A DNA stretch of 64,000 nucleotides from the NCBI GenBank assembly GCA_028279375.1, contig JANQNW010000010.1:124001-188000 (forward strand), read 5' to 3'. The translations under genes and the position numbers were made by a program. Of this stretch, positions 23,420 to 31,600 are shown one piece after another; the stretch's first letter is position 1, and the number at the start of each line of letters is the position of its first letter. The DNA comes from Phycisphaerales bacterium (lineage in GTDB: Bacteria; Planctomycetota; Phycisphaerae; Phycisphaerales; UBA1924). The notes under the pieces are model-generated. The model was given only the letters and a program-made list of their open reading frames with translations, searched no databases and had not been told where the DNA came from.

Positions 23420-25558
23420 TCACGGACCCGCGCACGGACCCCAGGAGCCGAGCATCTGCGCGAGATCGGCGGCGTCGACGTCGCCATCGCCGTCGATATC
23501 CGCAGCCAGCGTTGGATCGCTCGTCTCGCCCCAGTTGCCGATGAGCACCGCAATATCGCTTGCGCCGATCGAGCCGTCACCATCCGTGTCGCCCGGACAG
23601 GAGATCAGTCCGTTCATGTAGCGAACCGCGAGGCGATACGCGTCCGGCCCGACCTCCTTGCCGATGTGGCGTCCCGGCAGGTCGTCCGCCGGCGGGTGGA
23701 TGCCGCCCCAGATGCGCGAGAGCGAGCACTGATCGCTTGCATCGACATACGACGCCCACTGAAGCGTGACGTCAACGCTCGGTCCCTCTTCGAAGACGAG
23801 GAAGTCATTCTGAGGACAGAAGAACTCGCCAACGCCGCCCGGGAAATACGGGCTTCCTGTGAGGAGCTCCATGACCTCTGCAGCGGCGCGACTGTAGGTG
23901 CTGTGGCCTGACACATATCCCGCGAATGGCGGCGTCACGAACGACGGCCGCTGATAAGGCCACCAGTTGTCAGCGAGAATCCAGCCGACGCCCGCCTCAT
24001 CTGTGTCAGGATTCGAAATGAAGTCCGGGCCGCGCCATGCGTACAGGGCGATCTTGCCCTCACTCCCGAAGAGATGCTGATGACGCTCGCCGATCGCCGT
24101 CGTCTCGCTCGTCACGAGTTCGATCAGGCCAGGATGCAGCGTAATGCCGTTGGGATCGTACGAAGCCCCCATCGGATCGCTGCGCTGGCCAAGATCGGCG
24201 AGGTGACGCAGCGCAGACACCGGGCGAATGTAGTCGTACCAGCCCTTGATGCCCCACGCGGCGACGGCCGAATCATGCATGGCGCCCGCCATCGCAAAAT
24301 ACGCCTTCACGTCGAACTCGAGGTCGTCGAGGATCGGACCCGATCCGCCGAATCGCTTCTCAAAGAGCGGATGATCGACCACGTAATTGAGAATCGTGAA
24401 CCAGTGTCCGGGGGGCGTCTCCGAATCCGGACCATCCGCCCAGAACTCTGCGAGGATTCGCCCGTAGTCGCCACGCGGCACGATCTGCTTCTGATACTGC
24501 AGCCCGGTCACCGGATTGAAGAGATATCCGGCGCTCGCGTCGCCGCCCTCGACGAAGTCGTAGAACGTCTCGTAATCAGCGGAATCCGGCAAGCCCGCGT
24601 CGCCGATGGCCACCGGCGAGATATCGATCTCGACACCATCTGAAGGATCGAGATGGGCGCTCCAGACTGAGACCATCTCGAATCCCCAGCGGTAGTAATC
24701 ATCGCCCATGTCGCCGAAATAAGGCGGCGCTCCGGGATCGTGGAAGACCCAGTAGTCAAAGCCATCGCGCTGATACACCGTCAGATCCTCAGAGCGAAGG
24801 GCGAACGCGTTCACCTGGCCCCACTCCGGACTGAGAAACTCCGGATACCCGCCGACAATCACGTTGCCGCCCTGGTCGACGAAGAAGTCCAGCGCCAGCG
24901 GCTGCCAGCGATCCGGATCCGTCAGGTCCGGGTTGCCGGGAAGCGCGGGAACAAGCGGAGCATTCTCGGGCACGTAGAACTGATTCGCGAAATCCGCGAT
25001 CTCGTTGGAGCCGTCGAGCACGCCGAAGAGAATGCACTCCTGGGCGATGCGATTGCCAAGAGCTGACGGTGTGTCTCCCATCGTGTCGTTGTCGTTGATG
25101 TCGTAGCCGAGCGTCGCCATCAGCGCATCGAACTCGGCTTGCGATTCCACGGCGCCTGGCGAGCCGGAGAATCGATATGAGAGCAGGCGATAGCTCGCGT
25201 AGCTGATCGCTTCCTCGCGCGCCGCCTGAATGTCAGGCGCCGTTGCGGTCTCGTGGTGCAGATACGTATCCGCTGTCGCGTCGTACGCGGCCCACGCATC
25301 CCACATCGCGATCGTCACATGGAAGAGATTCCGCGCATGCACCGTGGGCCGAGCGAGGTCGCGCCGAATGGCGTTCAGCATCGCCTCATTCCAGAGGCGG
25401 GCGACGCTGTGCACAGGGGCGCCGCGCTGCGAGACCACGTGGCCCTCTGCGTCCCGGTAGACCCAGTGTCCGCCGCGAGCCTGAACAACACCTGCCAGCG
25501 ATAGCGATGCGATCGTCAGCGCGCTCAGCGCGATGATCCGGGTGCGATTCCCATACAT
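23420..25558 (-). CDS. Secreted vanadium-dependent haloperoxidase-like protein with dockerin-like tail
   Basis: A 712-residue exported protein. After a signal peptide (IIALSALTIASLSLAGVVQA) comes an alpha-helical body of the vanadium haloperoxidase/acid phosphatase superfamily. The phosphate- or vanadate-binding loop is PSFVTPPFAGYVSGHSTYSRAAAEV, containing SGHS, and a second conserved His lies in GGIHPPADDLPGRHIG. The C terminus has two calcium-binding repeats, CPGDTDGDGSIGASDIAVLI and ADIDGDGDVDAADLAQML, ending GSWGPCAGP. Start at 25558 is chosen for the signal peptide. It may halogenate or dephosphorylate extracellular substrates; which one cannot be decided from sequence. Confidence 0.87.
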   Translation of the reverse strand: MYGNRTRIIALSALTIASLSLAGVVQARGGHWVYRDAEGHVVSQRGAPVHSVARLWNEAMLNAIRRDLARPTVHARNLFHVTIAMWDAWAAYDATADTYLHHETATAPDIQAAREEAISYASYRLLSYRFSGSPGAVESQAEFDALMATLGYDINDNDTMGDTPSALGNRIAQECILFGVLDGSNEIADFANQFYVPENAPLVPALPGNPDLTDPDRWQPLALDFFVDQGGNVIVGGYPEFLSPEWGQVNAFALRSEDLTVYQRDGFDYWVFHDPGAPPYFGDMGDDYYRWGFEMVSVWSAHLDPSDGVEIDISPVAIGDAGLPDSADYETFYDFVEGGDASAGYLFNPVTGLQYQKQIVPRGDYGRILAEFWADGPDSETPPGHWFTILNYVVDHPLFEKRFGGSGPILDDLEFDVKAYFAMAGAMHDSAVAAWGIKGWYDYIRPVSALRHLADLGQRSDPMGASYDPNGITLHPGLIELVTSETTAIGERHQHLFGSEGKIALYAWRGPDFISNPDTDEAGVGWILADNWWPYQRPSFVTPPFAGYVSGHSTYSRAAAEVMELLTGSPYFPGGVGEFFCPQNDFLVFEEGPSVDVTLQWASYVDASDQCSLSRIWGGIHPPADDLPGRHIGKEVGPDAYRLAVRYMNGLISCPGDTDGDGSIGASDIAVLIGNWGETSDPTLAADIDGDGDVDAADLAQMLGSWGPCAGP

Positions 25559-25891
25559 ATCTTGATCCCTACTCTCCACGAATGTCCTGATCCGTCGGAG
25601 GCCCACCAGCTGGAGTCTCCCCGATCCTGCTCCTTAAAGAGGTTAGCCCCGAGGACCCGCGCAGGGAACTGAATTCCGGACAGCGCGAGGGCTGGGAGCG
25701 CCGGCTGTAACGACTCTGCCGACTGGCGCGATCGTGTGGATCGCTGACTTGTCCCGCCGGGAGAACGCGCTGAGGGATGAGCGCCGGACACCGGGAGCGG
25801 ACTTACATATCCGGAAGGCTCTCCGACGCCACGTATACTGACCTCCTGTTCGCGAGAAGAGGTCCGCCGGGGCAGTCGCGGGAGGCGACAG
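25559..25891. other. Divergent intergenic region, 333 bases
   Basis: Space between the haloperoxidase-like gene and the kinase gene. A TATACT at 25834-25839 on the plus strand is a possible -10 for the kinase, with no clear -35. I see no gene, strong repeat or hairpin. Confidence 0.4.
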
Positions 25892-28108
25892 GTGACCAAC
25901 GACCACGAGACCGCTGGTTCCTCCGGCGGCCAATTCACTCCTGAGCCAACCACGAGATCGCTCGACGCCAACGATTCGAGTGAGCCCACCCCTCCCGAAA
26001 TCGACGGCTGCCGAATCCTCGAGTCCCTCGGTGAGGGAGGAATGGGCGTCGTGTACCTCGCGGAGCAGGAGCGGCCGGTCCGCCGAAGGGTCGCGATCAA
26101 GGTCATCAAGCTTGGCATGGACACGCGCCGAGTGGTGGCCCGATTCGAGGCCGAGCGCCAGGCGCTGGCGCTGATGACCCATCCGAATGTCGCTCGCGTC
26201 TTCGGGGGTGGACAGACCGCAGAGGGTCGTCCCTACTTCGTGATGGAGTATGTCCCAGGCGTTCCCATCACGGAGCACTGCGACCGGCTCAAGCTCGACG
26301 TCTCCGAACGCCTGCGACTCTTCAGCGATGTCTGCGCGGCCGTCCAGCACGCCCACCAGAAGGGCATCATCCATCGAGACCTGAAACCCGCGAACATGCT
26401 CGTCGCGCTGGAGGGCGGCGTCGCCACGCCGAAAGTCATCGACTTCGGCGTCGCCAAGGCGCTGCACCAGAAGCTCACCGAGAGCACCGTCTTCACGGAA
26501 CACGGCCAGACCATCGGCACACCGGAGTACATGAGTCCGGAGCAGGCGGAGTTCACGACACAGGACATCGACACGCGCAGCGACGTCTATGCGCTCGGCG
26601 TCATCCTCTACGAGTTGCTCACAGGCGAACTCCCATTCGCGTCGGACGATGTCCGATCCCTGTCGCTTGCAGAGTTCCAGAAGATGATCCGCGAGCGAAC
26701 GCCGACACGCCCCAGCGCACAGGTCGGTACACATTCGGATCAATCGCGCACGTCCGCTGAGCGTCGCAGCGCGACGCCCCACGCGCTCGAATCAGAGCTG
26801 CGAGGCGACCTTGACTGGATCGTTATGAAGTGCCTCGAGAAGGATCCGGCGCGTCGCTATCAGACGCCGGCCGAGATCGCGGCCGACATCGAGCGGCATC
26901 GACGCAGTGAGCCTGTGCTCGCCGGACCGCCGAGTCAGGTCTACAGATTGCGCAAATTCGTGCGACGCAATCGTCTCAGAGTGTCGGCCGCCGCGCTGGT
27001 TACGCTCGCGATGGTCGGCGCGACCGTGGTCTCCGTGACGTTCGCCGCATCCGAGTCAGTGCAGCGCCGACTCGCAGAGGAAGCGCAGCAGCGCGCCGAG
27101 TTCGAGGCGGAGAACGCGCAGACCATCAGCGCGTTCTTCACGAACGATCTGCTCGCCGCGGTCAAGCCCTCGGCGTCGAAAGGGGAGGGGCTCGATGTTC
27201 CGATGCGCGATGTTCTCGACGCCGCCTCGGAGCGCATCGAGGAGGCGTCGCGCGTTGGCGGACGCTTCCAGGACAAGCCGCTCATCGAAGCGAGCATTCG
27301 TCTTTCAATCGGATGGACCTACCGCGAACTCACGGCCTACGACGTCGCTGAGCGTCATATGTCCCGAGCGCGCGATCTTCTGCTTCAGGAGTTCGGTCCG
27401 GATGATCCGCGGACGCTCCAGTCTTTCTTGAGTCTCGGCGCCGTCTACAGCGAGCAGGGTCGATATGAAGAGTCGGTGGCGCTCTTTGAGCAGTGCCTGG
27501 AGGGTCGGCGTCGCGTGCTCGGCGAGGAGCACCCGGACACACTCTGGGCGTTGAATAACATCGCCGTCGTTCGATTTGCACAGGGCAGGCATGAAGAGGC
27601 GGATCCACTCCTTCGTGAGACACTCGAGCTTCGAAAGCGTGTGCTCGGAGAGGATCACGCCCTGACGTACTGGTCAATGATGACGCTCGGCAACAACTGC
27701 CGTGAACTCGGGCTGTACGAAGAAGCGAAGGCGCTCTATCTCGCCTCAGTTGAAGGCCGATCTCGAATACTGGGAGAGAAGCATCGAAGCACGATCTGGT
27801 CTCGGGCGAGCCTGGCGCGCTTGTACGTCATGAGCAGGCAGCTTGATGAAGCTGAACGACTCACACTGCGCGTCATCGAGGAGAAGAGGGAAATCTTCGG
27901 TGAGGACCAGCCTGATCTCTATTGGTCGATGGTCTCGCTTGCCGAACTCCGTGAGGCTCAGGGCGATGTCGTCGCCGCGATCGAGCTGCTCGAAGTCGCC
28001 ACGAATCGACAATCCGAGCTGCTCGGCGAAGAGCATCCGGAAACCGTGGAGTCGAGAAGAAGGCTGAATCTGTTGCGAGCGGGCGAATCGACGATGCCGG
28101 AGGGCTGA
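25892..28108 (+). CDS. Membrane Ser/Thr protein kinase with TPR repeats
   Basis: A 738-residue Hanks-type kinase starting with GTG, preceded by GGGAGG. The kinase domain has GEGGMGVVYL from about residue 48, Lys in VAIKVIKLG, HRDLKPAN from residue 161, DFG at 184-186 and TPEYMSPEQAE. A transmembrane helix (AAALVTLAMVGATVVSVTFAA) is near residue 370, then a coiled coil and about six kinesin-light-chain-like TPR repeats (for example LGEEHPDTLWALNNIAVV). All catalytic residues are present. Unlike the kinase at 6644 it has no adjacent sigma factor. The TPR region probably binds partner proteins or senses ligand on the far side of the membrane. Confidence 0.93.
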   Translation: MTNDHETAGSSGGQFTPEPTTRSLDANDSSEPTPPEIDGCRILESLGEGGMGVVYLAEQERPVRRRVAIKVIKLGMDTRRVVARFEAERQALALMTHPNVARVFGGGQTAEGRPYFVMEYVPGVPITEHCDRLKLDVSERLRLFSDVCAAVQHAHQKGIIHRDLKPANMLVALEGGVATPKVIDFGVAKALHQKLTESTVFTEHGQTIGTPEYMSPEQAEFTTQDIDTRSDVYALGVILYELLTGELPFASDDVRSLSLAEFQKMIRERTPTRPSAQVGTHSDQSRTSAERRSATPHALESELRGDLDWIVMKCLEKDPARRYQTPAEIAADIERHRRSEPVLAGPPSQVYRLRKFVRRNRLRVSAAALVTLAMVGATVVSVTFAASESVQRRLAEEAQQRAEFEAENAQTISAFFTNDLLAAVKPSASKGEGLDVPMRDVLDAASERIEEASRVGGRFQDKPLIEASIRLSIGWTYRELTAYDVAERHMSRARDLLLQEFGPDDPRTLQSFLSLGAVYSEQGRYEESVALFEQCLEGRRRVLGEEHPDTLWALNNIAVVRFAQGRHEEADPLLRETLELRKRVLGEDHALTYWSMMTLGNNCRELGLYEEAKALYLASVEGRSRILGEKHRSTIWSRASLARLYVMSRQLDEAERLTLRVIEEKREIFGEDQPDLYWSMVSLAELREAQGDVVAAIELLEVATNRQSELLGEEHPETVESRRRLNLLRAGESTMPEG

Positions 28109-28153
28109 GGGCCCTCGCTCGACTGTGTCATCGTCGAGTTCATCGCCAGTTCA

Positions 28154-28178
28154 TCTCGACGACGACGAGTCGTCGAGA
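28154..28178. terminator. Strong hairpin downstream of kinase gene
   Basis: TCTCGACGAC (28154-28163) and GTCGTCGAGA (28169-28178) form a perfect 10-bp stem with a 5-base loop, 46 bases after the kinase stop. No T-run follows, so termination efficiency is uncertain. Confidence 0.5.
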
Positions 28179-28189
28179 CCCGCATCGAT

Positions 28190-28316
28190 CTTGTTGGTCG
28201 TCGCCGCATCCCTGACACACCGAAACCCCAGATGATTCATCGCCGAGTCCGGCGGCCTCGGTCTCGTCGAACATCCAGTCATGTTGAAACCAGAGATCGC
28301 TTTGGATCACGACACC
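28190..28316 (-). pseudogene. Remnant of the 3' end of a formylglycine-generating-enzyme-like gene
   Basis: On the minus strand the peptide PPDSAMNHLGFRCV is encoded, identical to the C-terminal signature of the intact FGE gene at 40112-41161. The DNA match is a perfect 32-base run (28215-28246 against 40146-40177) continuing with few changes. Upstream, another frame reads VIQSDLWFQHDW, which resembles the usual R-V-x-x-G-G-S-W-F part of the family, so a frameshift separates the two pieces. The active-site cysteines and the rest of the gene are absent. Confidence 0.6.
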
Positions 28317-28614
28317 TGCAGGTACGAGGTCGAGAGCCCTCTGGCGCACACGCTGACCTGAGGCGCCGCGAACCCGAACAATTCCAGAATCGACGGAATT
28401 TGTTTCGTGCGAGTCTCGGGTGCAGCAAGTGCCACTGCTCCGATTACTTGCGCACGAGCGCGAACGCGCAACCCCCTTGCAAGGTGTCCCCTGGCGGGGG
28501 ACGCGAATGCCGTGTTCGCTCGATAGACAGTTGACCCGAACAGAGGCTTACAAGCGCGACGCATCCAGTCTGCGATGACGTACTGATGCCGAGTGCTCTG
28601 ACCGGGGATCAACG

Positions 28615-31600
28615 ATGAAAACTCGAATGACAGGATTTGTGCGAGCCTCGACGCTCGCATGCGCAGCAGGCCTTGCCCTGCTCGCATCGGCCATTGCGCC
28701 GATCGTGCCGCTCACGCCGTCAGTGCAGGCCCAGGATGGGATTGCATATCCGGCCTTCGAAACGGAGGCGCCGCCGCCACGTCCGGTGCGCCCGCGCGAA
28801 GCGAGATTCGACGTCAATCTTGACGGCGTCATCGATTCTCTGGTTGCGCCTGAGTCTCGAGCGTGGACGGAATCTCAGTCTGCCACGCTTGAGATCATCT
28901 CCGGCGCAACCGGACAACACCTCTATGCACTCGATTCCGATGATCCCGACGATCTCTTCGGCTATCTGTCAGAGATCATTTCAGATCTGGACGCGGACGG
29001 AGTGCTCGATATCGCGGTCTCGGCGCCGCGCGCCGGCGTTGAGACTGATCGCATCGGCCGAGTGCATCTCTTCTCCGGCGCGACGGGCGATCTCATCGAG
29101 ACATTGCACGGCAGAGCAGGCGATCGCTTCGGCCTCGGGATCGACGCAAGTGCTGACTACGACGGCGACCTCCAGCCGGATCTCGCAATCACGGCGATCG
29201 GATACGAGACAGCGACCGGCCCGGAGATTCCGCTCGGCGATCTGGACGACGGCGTTTATCGCAAGCGCACGCTTGTCTTCGCGGCGTCCGATCGCGAAGT
29301 GCTGCTTGATCTGGAGGAGACGCTCGATCCCAATCTCCTGCTCTCCGAGAGTCAGCAACTCACATCGCCCAGCCCCGATGTCGATCGCGACGGCGATGTC
29401 GATCACAGAGATCTCGCTGACCTGCTTGGCGCCTTCGGCCTGACAACGGCGCGCACATCGCACCGTGATCTCAATCAGGATGGCGTCATCGACACGCAGG
29501 ATCTTGCAGAGTTGCTTGCGTCATTCGGACAGGTCATGGCGACAGAACGAGGTTTCGAGAGCCCTGTCGACGGTCCCCTCGACTACTGCTTCATTTTTCC
29601 GTGTGATCCGATTTGCGGCGGCTGCGGCGGTGGCAATGAGGCTGAGGACGCCAACGGAGACCCGACAGCCGTCGATGGAGACCTTGGCGGTCCTGCAGGT
29701 GGAGGCGGCGGCGGAGGACCACTGCCCGCGTGCAAGCTCTCGCTTCATGGTTACAGGGACTTCGTGTTCAACGAAATCGGGGTCGTGCTCTCGATTCCGA
29801 ACCCGGCGCCGACAGGAAACGTCGAGTGGACGATCATCGACGGGGCACATCTACTCGCTGATATCTGGATTGATGAAGATGGCTTTCATTTCACCGCCGG
29901 CGATCAGCCGGGCCTGGTCACACTCGAAGCTGAGTATCAACACTCGAACTGCGTGGGCGAGGAGATCGAGTCCTACACATTCGAGATCAGCGAGTGCGTC
30001 CTTGAGTTACACAACTTCACGGATCTCGAGATCGGTGAAGAGAACATCATCAGTGTTCTCGCGAAGCCGGCTGGCGGCGATGCCTCCTGGCAGTTCCTGG
30101 AGGGCGCCCATCGAGTCAGGACAATAGATCAGACTCCCTATCTCTTCCGGCTGATTGCCAACGGTGAACCCGGGCCCGTGAGACTGCAGATCTCGCGCAC
30201 CGTGAACGGATGCATGCTTCAGGCCGAGGCCGCCTTCGAAGTCATCCTGGTCGAGGGCCGCGACACGGATTTTGATGGCCTACTCGACTCAGATGAGATC
30301 GTCATCGGTACGGATCCGACGAAGGCTGACACCGACGAAGACGGCCTGACTGATTCGGAGGAGATCGCTGTAGGCACGGACCCGCTCGACCCCGACTCTG
30401 ACGACGATGGTCTCGAAGATGACTTCGAGGTCGACAACGGTTTCGATCCAAATAATCCAGACTCTGACAACGACGGCGTTCTCGATGGCGACGAGGACAT
30501 CGACAACGACGGACTTACGAACGCCGAGGAAGAGGATGCAGGAACGGATCCGACGTTCTGGGACTCCGACGACGATGGCGTGTCTGACGGCTGGGAGTCG
30601 GACAACGGTTTCGATCCGACGGACCCGGATTCTGACGATGACATGACGCCGGACGGAGAAGAGGACTCGGACGATGACGGCCTGTCGAATGCTGACGAGG
30701 AGGCCAACGGCACCGATCCGCATGATCCTGATACGGATGACGACGACACGAACGACGGCGGCGAGGTCGATCAGGGGAGTATCCCGACCGATCCGTCAGA
30801 CGAGGGACAGCCGCTCGCATCGCGCGAGTCGCTGACGCTTGATATCTCAATCGGCGATCACAGCATCAGTGAGTCTGAGCGATGGAGACTGAGAATCGGC
30901 GAGGTCACGGTCACGGCTCCGTCCGGAGATGTTGTTCAGAAACAGATCATGGTCAGGCGCGGTGAGGTCTATGAGGTCGCCGTCGAGCATCTCGGCTCCG
31001 AATTGTCGACGCCGGACTATGACTATGAGGCGACGATCTCGATCGTCGATGAGGAGCTGGTGACCTCGATCGTGCTGGACGACGAGGAGCTGTTGGGCAC
31101 GCACAATGATGGCTGCAAGAACGGCGTTGGAGGGCAATGCAACCACGCGGACGGCAAGATCGCGTACCTCGTCGCGCCAGCGCTCTCCGTCGACGCCGAT
31201 GGCGATGGTGCAATCGGCGGAGATGATCATGGATTACAGGAGCCTCCGAATGAACAGGAGCCCGCAGCCGGCGCCATCTTCACCGTCAATAACGATGACT
31301 CAGACGGCGACGGCGTTCCCGATTTCGCTGACGGCCTGGTCGGCGATGACAACAGCGAAGTCGAGAACATGGACCCGTCAGGCAGCCGCACCTGGCGCCT
31401 CGTCGAGTATCGCCTCAAGGGCCTGGAAGATCGCCCGGACGAGCGCATCGAGATCAACTACGACGCATCGAATCCGTCGTCGATTCAGGAAAGCACGGAC
31501 TCGAACGGCAACCCAACGTACGCACCGGCGCCTGGCGCCCTCCGGCTCTGGCGATACGACATCGCCGCATCGGGCCCGCCGACGGAAGATCGCGATCCCA

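Larger units (their letters stand above)
28109..28614. other. 506-base intergenic region with gene remnant and hairpins
   Basis: Between the kinase and the giant toxin gene. It holds a 10-bp-stem hairpin (28154-28178), a decayed fragment related to the FGE gene on the minus strand, and a 6-bp-stem hairpin GTCCCC/GGGGAC at 28486-28502 in the leader of the giant gene. No intact gene is seen. Confidence 0.55.

Noticed and set aside
28307..28687. 126-codon open frame on the minus strand before the giant gene
   Set aside because: Overlaps the signal-peptide region of the giant gene; no ribosome binding site or recognisable sequence.
30250..30820. Repetitive DNA that might be a tandem repeat or CRISPR-like array
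   Set aside because: The repetition follows the codons of thrombospondin type 3 repeats (D-x-D-x-D-G) in frame; units vary in length and no spacers of constant size exist.
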